Positions 16,027 through 27,809 of a stretch of DNA of 64,000 bases are shown one piece after another (position 1 is the first letter of the stretch; each line of letters opens with the position of its first letter). The notes under the pieces were generated by a model. It had not been told where the DNA came from and made no database searches. It worked only from the letters and a program-made list of their open reading frames with translations. The stretch comes from Armatimonadota bacterium (GTDB lineage: Bacteria; Armatimonadota; UBA5829; DTLH01). The stretch spans positions 1 to 64,000 of the forward strand of contig JAKPFN010000007.1 in assembly GCA_029551395.1 (NCBI GenBank). Reading direction: 5' to 3'. The translations under genes and the position numbers were made by a program.

Positions 16027-17199
16027 GTGGCAGAGACAATGCGGGCTACGGTTTACCGTGGCAAGAATGATATAAGGTTGGAAGAAGTGCCCATGCCAAA
16101 GGCTGGATTCGGCGAGGCGGTAGTGAAAGTGACTTTGACAACAATCTGCGGCACGGATGTGCATATCGCCCGCAACGAATATCCTGTGGCTGAAGGTCGG
16201 ATTATAGGTCATGAGCCAGTTGGAGTGATACATGAACTCGGTGAAGGCGTAGTGGGTTACAACGTTGGAGATAGAGTCCTGGTAGGCGCTGTAACACCCT
16301 GCGGAACGTGTTTTTACTGCCAGAACAACCAGTGGGCACAGTGTGCAGGCTACGATAATGAGTGGAAAATGATTGGTGGTTGGCGGCTTGGAAATTCTAT
16401 GGATGGAGTGCAGGCCGATTATTTCAAAGTTCCCTATGCCCAGGCTAATATGGCAAAAATCCCGGATGACTTGACGGATGAAGATGCCGTTCTTTGTGCC
16501 GATATTGCTTCAACTGGTATTTCTGGTGCAGAATCGGCAAATGTGAGGATCGGAGATGTAGTCGTTGTATACGCACAGGGGCCTATAGGGCTATGCGCGA
16601 CAGCCGGGGCTAAGTTGATGGGCGCTTCACTTGTTATTGGAGTAGATTCCATTCCTGAAAGGCTTGAAATGGCTAAGCGAATGGGAGCGGATGTTGTCAT
16701 CAACTACAAAGAACAGGACCCAATAGCAGAAGTTATGAGGCTTACCGGCAAGCGCGGCGCTGATGTGGCAATAGAAGCACTGGGAACCCAACAGACATTC
16801 GAGAACTGTCTGCGCTCCGTAAGACCGGGAGGTACTGTATCGAGCCTTGGAGTCTATGCAGGTAAGGTGGAAATGCCTGTTGAACCTTATATCTATGGGA
16901 TTGGTGATATAAAGGTGGTATCAACGCTGTGTCCCGGTGGAAAAGAGCGGATGCGAAGACTTATGGAAATGGTTAGACGGGATAAACTTCCACTGAGGCA
17001 GCTTCTAACGCATAGATTCACACTGGACAATATTATCGAGGCATACGATTTGTTCTCACACCAAAGAGATGGAGTGTTGAAAGTAGCAATCAGCACTCAG
17101 GAAGTAAAACCAGAGCGAGAACGCACTGAACAGGTCGAAACTGAAGAGCCTGAGGATGTTGGCTTGTTAGGAATCAGAATGACTGAATCTGAGGATTAG
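16027..17199 (+). CDS. Zinc-dependent alcohol dehydrogenase (MDR family)
   Basis: A 390-residue medium-chain dehydrogenase/reductase. Catalytic zinc ligands are visible as TICGTDVH (Cys) and GHEPVG (His-Glu), and Asp in the CADIASTG segment. The structural-zinc lobe has the four cysteines of PCGTCFYCQNNQWAQC. The nucleotide fold follows (YAQGPIGLCATAGAKLMGA, then the acidic VDS that favours NAD(H)). It resembles secondary alcohol or formaldehyde-type dehydrogenases, and the substrate is unknown. An acidic tail of about 30 residues (from VKPERERTEQ) extends beyond the usual family end. GTG start, with AAGGAGG 8 nt upstream. Confidence 0.88.
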   Translation: MAETMRATVYRGKNDIRLEEVPMPKAGFGEAVVKVTLTTICGTDVHIARNEYPVAEGRIIGHEPVGVIHELGEGVVGYNVGDRVLVGAVTPCGTCFYCQNNQWAQCAGYDNEWKMIGGWRLGNSMDGVQADYFKVPYAQANMAKIPDDLTDEDAVLCADIASTGISGAESANVRIGDVVVVYAQGPIGLCATAGAKLMGASLVIGVDSIPERLEMAKRMGADVVINYKEQDPIAEVMRLTGKRGADVAIEALGTQQTFENCLRSVRPGGTVSSLGVYAGKVEMPVEPYIYGIGDIKVVSTLCPGGKERMRRLMEMVRRDKLPLRQLLTHRFTLDNIIEAYDLFSHQRDGVLKVAISTQEVKPERERTEQVETEEPEDVGLLGIRMTESED

Positions 17200-17334
17200 C
17201 TCGGATTCTTGGAGTTAATGCAACATCAGCTTTGAAGTGGTGCTTTTTCCCTTCGCTTGACCCGTTTTGATAGGGTAACACAAGGGTAACCCTATAGTGG
17301 ACCTCCATAATACTGGAAAAGGAGGGTTATCCTT

Positions 17335-17586
17335 ATGAGAGATGCACTTCGTGTAATGGACGAGGAAGCGAAGGTTCTGACAGGTCGGACGGATGTCGAT
17401 GAATTCCCGATGCCGGTGGCAGAAGACTGGGATGAGCAGGTTGAGAAGGCTAACAAGGTTGCGGAGGTCATTGATAAGCACCTGGACTTTGAGGAAGGAT
17501 TCCAGGGTATCGAGATGCGGCCGCTCAGGCTTTGCCCAGAGCAAAGGGTAAGTTTAGTTACCGACCTTTCAGTTGTGACTAAGTAA
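17335..17586 (+). CDS. Small acidic protein of unknown function
   Basis: An 83-residue protein, ATG with AAGGAGG 8 nt upstream, followed by a strong terminator, which makes it a real independent gene. It is acidic and helical (about 7-20 and 35-55). No family, signal peptide or metal motif was recognised. Confidence 0.65.
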   Translation: MRDALRVMDEEAKVLTGRTDVDEFPMPVAEDWDEQVEKANKVAEVIDKHLDFEEGFQGIEMRPLRLCPEQRVSLVTDLSVVTK

Positions 17587-17596
17587 TTTAACTACC

Positions 17597-17630
17597 GAGG
17601 ACCAGCAGCTATACGATTGCTGGTCCTCTT
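17597..17630. terminator. Intrinsic terminator
   Basis: GAGGACCAGCA and TGCTGGTCCTC form an 11-bp stem with a 10-nt loop, 10 bp after the stop of the small acidic protein. Only a short T stretch follows, so it is moderately strong. Confidence 0.75.
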
Positions 17631-17692
17631 GGTATGCAAACTGTTAAAGGACCTGCTGTGGGCAGGTCTTTAATACTTTGGGGTTGATGAAA

Positions 17693-17938
17693 ATGCGAGT
17701 TGAATGCAACGTGGGTGGAACTGACAGGACTACGCGGATAGGAATTGGTGCTGCGCTGCTTGGTTTAGGTCTGCTGGCGTCAATGAGCAAGCCATTAAAA
17801 ATCGCATCGAGCGTAATTGGAGCAGTAGGATTAACAACAGGATTAGCACGGTATTGCCCGGTAAGCAAAGCGCTTCATATCAACACCTGCCGGACAATCA
17901 GCAGGCCATCAGACGTAACAATGCCTCTGACCGATTAG
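17693..17938 (+). CDS. DUF2892 family membrane protein (YgaP transmembrane-like)
   Basis: About 81 residues from the ATG at 17693, which has GGGG 9 nt upstream; ATG 17687 and TTG 17678 are alternatives. The NVGGTDRTTRI opening, two hydrophobic helices (about 17-33 and 38-52) and the closing YCPVSKALHINTC are the marks of DUF2892. In other proteins this segment anchors rhodanese domains in the membrane; here it stands alone. A small hairpin at 17647-17671 precedes it. Confidence 0.78.
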   Translation: MRVECNVGGTDRTTRIGIGAALLGLGLLASMSKPLKIASSVIGAVGLTTGLARYCPVSKALHINTCRTISRPSDVTMPLTD

Positions 17939-17950
17939 ATTCTAACTCTC

Positions 17951-18080
17951 GGGAGGGATTGCAATCCCTCCCAGACATATTGCTGAGGAATCTGTGATTC
18001 CGGAAGATTATTTAAAACCCAAAGAACGGGATTGCAAATCCCTTAGCTATCTCTTCGGGCTAAATTGCAAATTTAGCCCG
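17951..18080. repeat. Cluster of palindromes centred on TTGCAA
   Basis: Three palindromes share a TTGCAA core: 17951-17972 (perfect, GGGAGGGATTG then its complement), 18028-18042 (GGGATT-GCA-AATCCC) and 18056-18080 (CGGGCTAAATT-GCA-AATTTAGCCCG). A fourth smaller one is GAATC-TGT-GATTC near 17991. They occupy the gap after the DUF2892 gene and reach into the end of a truncated epimerase gene. A related palindrome lies at 29858-29886. Confidence 0.75.
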
Positions 18081-18350
18081 AGGGTAAAAAACCTCTATGG
18101 CATCCTCGATATCATCAGGCCCGTAACCTATCTGGTCGAACACAATATCGAAAGATTTACCCCCAAAAGTCTCCTGCATACTTTCAAGACTCCTGCGGTC
18201 AAAATTAACACGAGCAATTCTATCTCCAAAAGGGTCCTGAACCCGGCCGCGAGTTGCAACAGTCACATTACAACCTGCCACCAGCAGATCAGCCACCAAC
18301 CGCTTGCCAAAAAACGATGTCCCACCCATCACAAGAACGTCTTGCGCCAT
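18060..18350 (-). pseudogene. Truncated NAD-dependent epimerase/dehydratase (N-terminal part only)
   Basis: A 96-residue reading frame that starts as an extended short-chain dehydrogenase: LVMGGTSFFGKRLVADLL is the Rossmann nucleotide-binding loop (GGTxFFG), followed by VTVATRG and a DIVFDQIGYGPDDIEDAI segment. The family needs about 300 residues; the active-site Tyr-x3-Lys and substrate domain are missing. The frame ends inside the palindrome at 18056-18080, whose bases supply the last codons and the stop. The gene therefore looks cut by an insertion or deletion at that repeat. It may still make a short peptide but not an enzyme. Confidence 0.75.
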
Positions 18351-18410
18351 TGCTTGCCTCCAGTATGCAATACAATCTACTATATTTAGTGCAGAATATC
18401 TATATTCATC

Positions 18411-19223
18411 TCAGACAATCTTAAAACCGTTAGTAATGAATAAGTCAAGAATCCAGAGATTAATACTCCATAATAAGAGCAACAGCAAGGGGATACCAAT
18501 TACAATTAAAAGAATACGTAATAAACGCTTTTTGACTGGAACACGATTATTCTTGTCTCTAGGTGTCAAGGTAGAAAGAAGGGCGCACCATCCAGTAATT
18601 GGTAGAGATAGTGTAAGATACAAGAAACCTTCAATTAATGGGAGTCCGATAATCCCAATTATCCAGAAACTCGGACGAAAAATAATCTGCCATTCAATAA
18701 AAAATAGATTAATTAAAAAGCGAACAGAACCAGCAATAAAGAACAAGAATATGAGTAGTGGAAAACAAAGCCAGAGCCAATGCCAGCGTACACCTACTGG
18801 TATTAGAGGAATATAATCACTTTCGCCAGTTTCTTCAGTATATTGATTTGAAATAAAATGCCCTGATAGCATTGCTGGCACAAGACCGACAACTAACCAT
18901 AACCATGCATTAGGAGAAAAAATGGCAGGAGCATTTTGGCTAAAATTCATAAACCCTATTGCAAAAACTACCACTCCGGGCAAGATATGAGCTGCTCCTC
19001 CTATTATCCAGCCCTTTTGCTTAAAGATCAATCCAGCAAATCCACCACATAACAACCCAATAAAAACTGCATACAAAAAATTAGGTAGATTGAACTTCCA
19101 TTCACCTCCAGTTACTGATCTACCATAACTTGCATCAATTCCTGCTGCAGCAACCAGCGCTAAAAGATTACCAAGTATTGACCCTCCAATAATAGCTGTG
19201 AGAATTAAAACTATTTTCCTCAT
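18411..19223 (-). CDS. Polytopic membrane protein of unknown function
   Basis: A 270-residue protein with six to eight hydrophobic segments, among them 5-27, 49-68, 74-93, 105-123, 150-172, 185-210 and 238-260. The loop NQYTEETGESDYIPLIP is the main soluble part. No conserved catalytic motif seen. The gene is clearly richer in A+T than its neighbours (many Ile, Leu, Phe and Asn codons), which suggests recent transfer. ATG start with AGGTGG 6 nt upstream. Confidence 0.6.
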   Translation of the reverse strand: MRKIVLILTAIIGGSILGNLLALVAAAGIDASYGRSVTGGEWKFNLPNFLYAVFIGLLCGGFAGLIFKQKGWIIGGAAHILPGVVVFAIGFMNFSQNAPAIFSPNAWLWLVVGLVPAMLSGHFISNQYTEETGESDYIPLIPVGVRWHWLWLCFPLLIFLFFIAGSVRFLINLFFIEWQIIFRPSFWIIGIIGLPLIEGFLYLTLSLPITGWCALLSTLTPRDKNNRVPVKKRLLRILLIVIGIPLLLLLLWSINLWILDLFITNGFKIV

Positions 19224-19413
19224 AATTCCACCTTTATAACCTCTTCACTTATAACATAATTGAATACATAAGATTATGCGTTGTGGTAGCGTGCTAATGA
19301 TCTCAGTGATGTTTCTACTTATTATGTCTATAAGGTTGACTGCATGTCAAACAGCCCATACAATAAGATTAATCCATAACGGTTTATATACGTCAAAAGC
19401 ACATAAAAACCTA

Positions 19414-19442
19414 TTGACACTGCTGACCTTGGCTGGTATAAT
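19414..19442 (+). promoter_or_regulatory. Consensus sigma70 promoter of the pyr operon
   Basis: TTGACA and TATAAT are both perfect and separated by exactly 17 bp. The predicted start near 19449 gives a leader of about 125 nt before pyrR, containing the attenuator described next. Confidence 0.92.
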
Positions 19443-19455
19443 ACCGAAAATCGAA

Positions 19456-21064
<1,609 letters not shown>

Positions 21065-21081
<17 letters not shown>

Positions 21082-22387
21082 AGGCGGACACGTAATCGAT
21101 CCCGCTCAGGGGATAGACAAAGCCGCTGATGTTCTGATTCGCGATGGCAGAATTGCTGAAATAGGCAAGATTGACGTTCAATCGCTCAACAGCGACCCCG
21201 GAGAGGTCTATGACATTGCCGGAAAGGTCGTTACTCCTGGGCTGATAGATGTGCATGTGCATCTTCGCGAGCCTGGAGAGGAACATAAAGAAACAATAGC
21301 CACCGGAGCAGCCGCGGCAGCAGCCGGAGGATTCACTTCCATCCTTGCCATGCCCAACACTAAGACCGCACCCGATAACAGGGCTGTTGTAGAGTATGTT
21401 CTGTCCCAGGGCAAGCGCACTCCTATAAATGTGCTGGCCTGCTGCGCCATGACCAAGGGCATGGAAGGCAAGGAGATGGCGGAACTCGGCGATATGTTCG
21501 ATGCCGGTGCGGTTGCGGTTTCTGATGACGGCTACCCTGTCCAGAATGCGCTCGTTATGCGCCGAGTGATGGAATACGCTTCTATGCTTGGCATCCCGGC
21601 ACTCGTTCACTGCGAAGACAAGCTCCTTTCTGCTGACGGGATTATGAATGAAGGTATCACCTCTACCATAGTCGGATTGAGAGGAATACCTGCGGCTGCT
21701 GAAGTGAGTATGGTCGAGCGGAACATCATGCTTGGAGAGCTTACCGGCTGCCATGTTCATATCCAGCACGTATCATGTGCCGGTTCAGTGGATGCAATGC
21801 GCCGCGCAAAGGCCCGCGGGCTTAAAGTGACCTGCGAGACCTGCCCGCAGTACTTCACGCTGACTGATGAAGCATTGGTGGATTATGACACCAACACAAA
21901 GGTCAATCCGCCGCTGAGGACCAGTGCAGATGTGGAAGCCGTAAAAGCAGGTTTGGCCGACGGCACGATAGATATCATCGCAACTGACCACGCTCCGCAT
22001 TCCGCTGAAGATAAAGAAGTGGAAATGACCATAGCCTCGTTCGGAATGGTAGGTTTGGAGACAGCACTTCCGCTGGTTATCACTAAATTGGTGAATGAAG
22101 GAACCCTTACGCTCAGCCAAGCGATAGAAAAGCTGACGATTGCTCCTGCAAAACTGCTCGGACTGAACGCAGGAACGCTGACTGAAGGCGCTCCGGCTGA
22201 TATTACCATACTGGACCCGGGGGCAGAAGTCATTGTCGATTCGTCCAGCTTCAAGTCGATGGGCAGGAACACTCCATTTAACGGTTGGAAATTGAAAGGT
22301 GCTGTAGCCGCTACCATAGTTGGCGGCACATTTGCCTACGGCCAGCTCAGCCCAGTAGGCGAAAAGTGCGAGGTGCTGAGCAGATAG
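21065..22387 (+). CDS. pyrC: Dihydroorotase (type I)
   Basis: A 440-residue zinc amidohydrolase that cyclises carbamoyl aspartate. Metal ligands lie in [10 protein letters not shown] and DHAPHS, and the HCEDK and QHVSC histidines are present. The ATG at 21065 has GGAGGTGG 6 nt upstream inside the end of pyrB. An upstream in-frame start at 21011 would add 18 residues that lack conservation-like features and is rejected. Confidence 0.97.
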
Positions 22388-22396
22388 GAGCACGCG

Positions 22397-22618
22397 ATGG
22401 AAACAATTGAAATTCTGCTGGCGCTTTTGATTGGGCTGCTCTTTTTGATGTGGATTACTGTTGTAGTTGTGACGTTGGTTATCTTCTGGAGAATCAGAAA
22501 AGTAGTCCTTGGTCTGATGATAGCTCTTCGGGGCATTTCTGAGCTTACGAAACAGATTAGCGACCTCTCCAAGAGTATTGGTGAGGCAAAGAAAAGGTTC
22601 GAAAGAAAGGCAGGTTAA
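22397..22618 (+). CDS. Small membrane protein within the pyr operon
   Basis: A 73-residue protein with one long hydrophobic helix (about 5-38) and a positively charged coiled-coil-like tail (TKQISDLSKSIGEAKKRFERKAG). It lies between pyrC and pyrE, with a TAGGAG ribosome site 7 nt upstream, and ends one base before pyrE. No function known; its conserved place could tie pyrimidine enzymes to the membrane, but that is a guess. Confidence 0.65.
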   Translation: METIEILLALLIGLLFLMWITVVVVTLVIFWRIRKVVLGLMIALRGISELTKQISDLSKSIGEAKKRFERKAG

Positions 22619-22619
22619 G

Positions 22620-23216
22620 TTGGACGAGCTTTATAGCCGGCTTTTTAGCGCCGGGTGTATCAAATTCGGCCAGTTCAAGCTGAAAAGCGGGATTATGTCG
22701 CCGGTATATGTAGACTTCAGGGTATTGGTGAGTGAACCTGAGCTTCTAAAGCTGGTGGCAAAGCATCTGGCAAAGAAACTCGATGGCGTAGAGTTCGACC
22801 GTATCGCTGCACTGCCTTATGCTGGACTGCCTATAGGTGTTGCTGTCTCGATGGAAACCGGCAAACCGATGATTTATCCTCGCAAGGAAGCAAAGGACTA
22901 CGGAACTGCCAGGCTGATTGAAGGCAGGTTCCAGCCGGGAGAGAAAGCGCTGATCATAGATGACGTAATCACCGATGGCGGCGCAAAGCTGGAAGCTGTC
23001 AAACCACTTGAAGAGGCAGGTCTGGTAGTAAAGGATGTAGTTATCATTCTAGACCGAGAGCAGGGAGGCAGAAAGATTCTTGCAGACGCAGGATACACGC
23101 TGCATTCTGTTATGACTCTCACAGAAGCATTGGACGCGCTCGTAAGGCTCGGCAAGGTTTCTCCCGATATTCGCAGCCAGACTATGGAGTTTATCAAAGC
23201 TAACCAGTTTGTATAA
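22620..23216 (+). CDS. pyrE: Orotate phosphoribosyltransferase
   Basis: A 198-residue enzyme that makes OMP from orotate and PRPP. The PRPP motif is LIIDDVITDGGAKLEA, and the orotate-side KSGIMSPVYVDFR and PRKEAKDYG segments are intact. The start is read as TTG 22620, directly after the previous stop, with AGGCAGG upstream. An ATG at 22578 would overlap the preceding gene by 41 bp. Confidence 0.95.
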   Translation: MDELYSRLFSAGCIKFGQFKLKSGIMSPVYVDFRVLVSEPELLKLVAKHLAKKLDGVEFDRIAALPYAGLPIGVAVSMETGKPMIYPRKEAKDYGTARLIEGRFQPGEKALIIDDVITDGGAKLEAVKPLEEAGLVVKDVVIILDREQGGRKILADAGYTLHSVMTLTEALDALVRLGKVSPDIRSQTMEFIKANQFV

Positions 23217-23262
23217 TCTGATTTTTTGAATGTCTCGCGCAATTTGGAAGCGGAGGAAATAA

Positions 23263-24390
23263 TTGAAGGCGATTCTAACACTTGAAGACGGCACTACGTA
23301 TCACGGTGAGTCCATCGGAATCCCCGGGACTACCTTTGGTGAGGCCGTTTTCTCTACATCGATGACCGGTTACCAGGAGATGTTGACCGACCCGAGCTTC
23401 GGAGGTCAGCTTTTAACGCTCACATACCCGCTTATCGGCAATTATGGAGTCAATGACGCTGATTTTGAGTCAAACAAGGTGCAGGTGGCAGGTTTTATCA
23501 TCAGGCAGATGTGCGACAAACCTTCCAACTGGCGAAGCACCGGCACATTACAGGATTTTCTTGCGCAACACAGCGTAGTCGGCATACAGGGAGTAGATAC
23601 TCGCTCATTGACACGTCATTTGAGAGTCCATGGCGTTATGATGGGTGCTATTTCGACTGAATACACACCAGACCAGCTTCTGGAGCAGATAAGAAACCAG
23701 CCGAATTACGCAACAATAGACTTCGTTAAGCGAGTGACAACCAGCAAGCCCTACGAATGGAATGGCGATGCTGAGGTAGAGGCTAATAGAGGGAACGCAC
23801 TGCCCGGATGCCCCTTACCAAAACCGGATGGCCCCCGGATTGCGCTCATAGACTGCGGAGTAAAGCGCAACATTATGAGAAACCTTACATCTCTAGGCTG
23901 CCGCGTTACTGTCTTCCCGTGCTATACCAAGGCTGAGGATATTCTGTCAATCAATCCGGCAGGAATAGTCATCTCCCCAGGCCCCGGAGACCCGAATAAT
24001 CTCAGATATATGGTTGATGAAGTTAAAGTATTGATTGGCAAAAAGCCGATTTTAGGCATCTGCCTTGGTCATCAACTGCTTGCATATGCCTTTGGAGGCA
24101 AAACGTTCAAGTTGAAGTTCGGGCACAGGGGAGGAAACCATCCGGTAAAAGACCTTACTACAGGCCGGGTATACATTACATCGCAAAACCACGGCTACGC
24201 AGTTGATGCTGACTCTCTTGCAGGAAAAGCCATAGAAGTAGCTATGATTAATCTGAATGACAACACAGTCGAAGGACTTATCCACCGGGATTTTCCAATC
24301 TACTCTATGCAGTACCACCCAGAGGCTTTGCCCGGACCCAGAGACAGCGCATACTTGTTCAAAAAATATGTGGAAACAGTGATTTCATAA
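23263..24390 (+). CDS. carA: Carbamoyl-phosphate synthase small subunit
   Basis: A 375-residue glutaminase subunit. The class I amidotransferase nucleophile elbow is [10 protein letters not shown] (Cys), with HPEALPGP carrying the His and Glu of the triad. The N-terminal [20 protein letters not shown] segment is typical. It feeds ammonia to carB for carbamoyl phosphate. TTG start with GGAGG 7 nt upstream, 46 bp after pyrE. Confidence 0.97.
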   Translation: MKAILTLEDGTTYHGESIGIPGTTFGEAVFSTSMTGYQEMLTDPSFGGQLLTLTYPLIGNYGVNDADFESNKVQVAGFIIRQMCDKPSNWRSTGTLQDFLAQHSVVGIQGVDTRSLTRHLRVHGVMMGAISTEYTPDQLLEQIRNQPNYATIDFVKRVTTSKPYEWNGDAEVEANRGNALPGCPLPKPDGPRIALIDCGVKRNIMRNLTSLGCRVTVFPCYTKAEDILSINPAGIVISPGPGDPNNLRYMVDEVKVLIGKKPILGICLGHQLLAYAFGGKTFKLKFGHRGGNHPVKDLTTGRVYITSQNHGYAVDADSLAGKAIEVAMINLNDNTVEGLIHRDFPIYSMQYHPEALPGPRDSAYLFKKYVETVIS

Positions 24391-24418
24391 ATCCATTGAA
24401 ATAAAAATAGGAGTACCA

Positions 24419-27400
24419 ATGCCTAAACGCAGCGATATCAAGAAAGTTATGGTCATAGGCTCAGGGCCGATTGTCATCGGTCAGGCTGCTGAGTTTGATT
24501 ACGCCGGTACACAAGCCTGTACAGCGCTAAAGGAAGAAGGGATTGAAGTAGTCCTGCTCAATTCTAATCCGGCTACTATCATGACCGATACAGAAATAGC
24601 GGACAAGGTATATATCGAGCCGCTGAATATGGAGTTTGCCACAAAAATCATCGAGAAGGAAAGACCTGATGGCCTGCTTCCGACTCTTGGAGGCCAGACA
24701 GGGCTGAATTTGGCTGCTCAACTTGCTACCCAGGGCGTGCTGGAGAAATTCGATGTGCAGTTGCTCGGCACCCCGCTTTCAGCTATTCAAAAGGCTGAAG
24801 ATAGAGAGCTTTTCCGCAAACTCATGCACGATATCGACGAACCGGTTCCAGAAAGCTGGATTGTCGAAAGTGTACAGGAACTCCATGATATCGCTGCCAT
24901 GGATCCACCGTATCCACTTATCGTACGTCCTGCCTATACACTTGGAGGCACCGGAGGAGGCATTGCTCATAACTCTGAGGAACTTGTTGAGATTGGAAGC
25001 CGAGGGCTGAAGCTTTCAATGCGCAGCCAGGTCATGATAGAAAGGTCCCTGATTGGCTGGAAGGAAATCGAATACGAAGTAATGCGCGATGGCACAGACA
25101 ACTGCATAACCGTATGTAATATGGAAAACTTCGACCCAATGGGCGTGCATACGGGCGATTCCATAGTCGTCGCGCCTTCTCAGACACTTTCAGATAAAGA
25201 GTATCAGATGCTCCGCACGGCCTCGCTCAAGATTATACGCGCGTTGGGCATCGAAGGAGGCTGCAACGTCCAACTTGCGCTAAACCCACACAGCTACGAA
25301 TACTGCGTAATTGAGGTCAACCCGAGGGTAAGCCGGTCTTCCGCGCTTGCATCCAAGGCTACAGGCTACCCAATCGCTCGAGTTGCTGCAAAGATAGCAG
25401 TAGGGCTGACGCTGGACGAGATTCCTAACGCAGTCACAAAGAAAACTCTGTCATGTTTCGAACCGACACTGGATTATGTAGTAGTCAAAATCCCTCGCTG
25501 GCCGTTTGATAAGTTCTCCCATGCCGACAGGACTATCAGCACCCAGATGAAAGCAACCGGTGAGGTTATGTCCATCGACCGCACCTTTGAGGCAGCGCTC
25601 TTAAAAGCCGTCCGGTCTCTTGAGATCGGCTGTTACGCTCTCAAGCTCAAAAATGCGCATCTCTTGAGCGATATGGAAATCGAAGAAGGGCTGAAAACAC
25701 CTACTGATGAGCGGTTGTTCATCATCGCAGAAGCCTTCCGGCGGGGAATGATGGTAGATGAGGTTGCGGATCTTTCCAGTATCGATCCCTGGTTTTTGAA
25801 CAAGATCAAGGAAATAGTCGACCTCGAAGTAGAGCTGAAAGAAAATGCTGAAAGTATCAAGGCAATAGGCGCAGGCCAGTCAGACAGTAAGGCTATCGAG
25901 CTTCTCAGACGAGCAAAGCAGGTTCGCTTCCCGGACAAGCTCATAAGCGACCTTACAGGTATTGGCGACAGGCATTTACGGTGGCTTGCTAGAAAACTGC
26001 ACCTTCGCCCAACATACAAGATGGTAGACACCTGCGCCGCAGAGTTCGAAGCTGCAACGCCGTATTTCTACTCGTGCCTTGAAGATGAGGATGAAGCCTC
26101 TATCGAAGCGTATGAAGGTTCACCGGCTAAAGCTGCTAATTCACTGGCGCGGAAGGCTATCGTTATCGGCTCAGGCCCAATCCGCATCGGCCAGGGGATA
26201 GAGTTCGATTACTGCAGCGTGCACTGCGTGTGGGCGCTCAGAGAAGCTGGTTACCAGTCCATCATCATCAATAATAACCCTGAGACGGTTTCCACTGACT
26301 TCGATACATCAGACAGACTCTATTTTGAGCCGCTAACTGCAGAAGATGTGCTAAATATAGTGGAAGAGGAACGGCCGGATGGAGTTATAGTCCAGTTCGG
26401 AGGTCAGACTGCTATCAACCTGGCAGGTCCGCTTCATCAGGCTGGTGTGCCGATATTCGGGTCCAGCTACGAGTCCATCGAGCTTGCTGAAGACAGAGAC
26501 AAGTTCGAGCGAATCTTAAACGAACTGAGCATTCCGAAGCCTCCGGGCAGAGCGGTAACGAGCGTCGATGCTGCGGTGCAGGTTGCTGAGGAGATTGGCT
26601 ATCCTGTGCTTGTCAGGCCAAGCTGGGTGCTCGGCGGCCGCGCGATGGAAATCATTTACAACAGGCTTGAGCTGCTCTCTTACATGGCTTATGTAGTTGA
26701 GGTCTCACCTGATGCCCCGATTCTTATCGACAAGTATGTTGTTGGCAAGGAAGTAGAGGTGGATGTCATCTCGGACGGCATTGATTGCCTGATTCCGGGG
26801 ATTATGGAGCATATAGAGCGTGCCGGAGTCCATTCCGGAGACTCGATGGCCGTATGTCCCCCGCAGACACTTTCTCAGGATGTAATAGACCAGATTGTGT
26901 CGCACTCCATCAAACTTGCCGGTGCTCTGGAAGTCAAAGGGCTGATGAACATCCAGTATGTTGTTGACGGCGAAGAAGTCCAGGTAATTGAAGTCAATCC
27001 AAGAGCAAGCCGGACGGTTCCTTATCTTTCCAAGATTACCGGTGTCCCGATGATTAAGGTCGCGACGAACGTAATCCTCGGTCAGAGTCTCGCAAAACAA
27101 GGTTACGGAACGGGGCTTTATAAGAAGCAGCCCAGTCTTGCAGTAAAGGCTCCTGTATTCTCATTCCAGAAGCTTACGGAAGTGGATGTATCCCTTGGCC
27201 CAGAGATGAAGTCTACCGGAGAGATAATGGGCATAGACACAGACTACTCCCGCGCACTTTATAAGGCAATGGTAGCCGCTGGCGTGGATGTGCCTGTAAA
27301 GGGCAGCATGATTGCAACAATCGCAGACCAGAATAAAGAAGAGGCACTGCCTATTATCAAACAGTTCTCAGAGCTGGGATTCAAGATATACGCAACAGAA

Positions 27401-27769
27401 GGAACTGCAGCCTTCCTGAACTCAAATGGCATTGAGGCAACCAAGGTATTTAAGATTAGCGATGCTGAGTCTCCTAACTTGCTCGACTTGATTAGGGGAG
27501 GTAAAGTTGACCTTCTGGTAAATACAATGTCCAAGGACAAGCGGATAGAAATGGAGGCAGCCGTTATCCGCAAAGCAAGCGTTCAGCATGGGATACCGTG
27601 CCTGACTTCGCTCGATACGGCGCAGGCTCTGCTTTACGCACTCTCCTGTAGAAGGAATGGCGACAGGTTCGAGTGTCTGACTATCGACAACTACCTGTCT
27701 AACGGAAAAGAAGCAGCAACGCCTTTAGCTGCAGGAGCGGACGAAAAAACCACTTCTACCAGTAACTAA
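24419..27769 (+). CDS. carB: Carbamoyl-phosphate synthase large subunit
   Basis: A 1116-residue enzyme with two ATP-grasp halves. Each half opens with the same motif ([20 protein letters not shown], then [17 protein letters not shown]), and the C-terminal MGS-like allosteric domain ([20 protein letters not shown]) is present. It is slightly longer than the usual 1060-1080 residues, with an AT-rich-looking C-terminal tail ([13 protein letters not shown]). It makes carbamoyl phosphate for pyrB and arginine synthesis. Confidence 0.98.
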   Translation: MPKRSDIKKVMVIGSGPIVIGQAAEFDYAGTQACTALKEEGIEVVLLNSNPATIMTDTEIADKVYIEPLNMEFATKIIEKERPDGLLPTLGGQTGLNLAAQLATQGVLEKFDVQLLGTPLSAIQKAEDRELFRKLMHDIDEPVPESWIVESVQELHDIAAMDPPYPLIVRPAYTLGGTGGGIAHNSEELVEIGSRGLKLSMRSQVMIERSLIGWKEIEYEVMRDGTDNCITVCNMENFDPMGVHTGDSIVVAPSQTLSDKEYQMLRTASLKIIRALGIEGGCNVQLALNPHSYEYCVIEVNPRVSRSSALASKATGYPIARVAAKIAVGLTLDEIPNAVTKKTLSCFEPTLDYVVVKIPRWPFDKFSHADRTISTQMKATGEVMSIDRTFEAALLKAVRSLEIGCYALKLKNAHLLSDMEIEEGLKTPTDERLFIIAEAFRRGMMVDEVADLSSIDPWFLNKIKEIVDLEVELKENAESIKAIGAGQSDSKAIELLRRAKQVRFPDKLISDLTGIGDRHLRWLARKLHLRPTYKMVDTCAAEFEAATPYFYSCLEDEDEASIEAYEGSPAKAANSLARKAIVIGSGPIRIGQGIEFDYCSVHCVWALREAGYQSIIINNNPETVSTDFDTSDRLYFEPLTAEDVLNIVEEERPDGVIVQFGGQTAINLAGPLHQAGVPIFGSSYESIELAEDRDKFERILNELSIPKPPGRAVTSVDAAVQVAEEIGYPVLVRPSWVLGGRAMEIIYNRLELLSYMAYVVEVSPDAPILIDKYVVGKEVEVDVISDGIDCLIPGIMEHIERAGVHSGDSMAVCPPQTLSQDVIDQIVSHSIKLAGALEVKGLMNIQYVVDGEEVQVIEVNPRASRTVPYLSKITGVPMIKVATNVILGQSLAKQGYGTGLYKKQPSLAVKAPVFSFQKLTEVDVSLGPEMKSTGEIMGIDTDYSRALYKAMVAAGVDVPVKGSMIATIADQNKEEALPIIKQFSELGFKIYATEGTAAFLNSNGIEATKVFKISDAESPNLLDLIRGGKVDLLVNTMSKDKRIEMEAAVIRKASVQHGIPCLTSLDTAQALLYALSCRRNGDRFECLTIDNYLSNGKEAATPLAAGADEKTTSTSN

Positions 27770-27809
27770 AAAAGAAGTATAATGCCTCCGGTAGAAAGGG
27801 GGAAATCAG

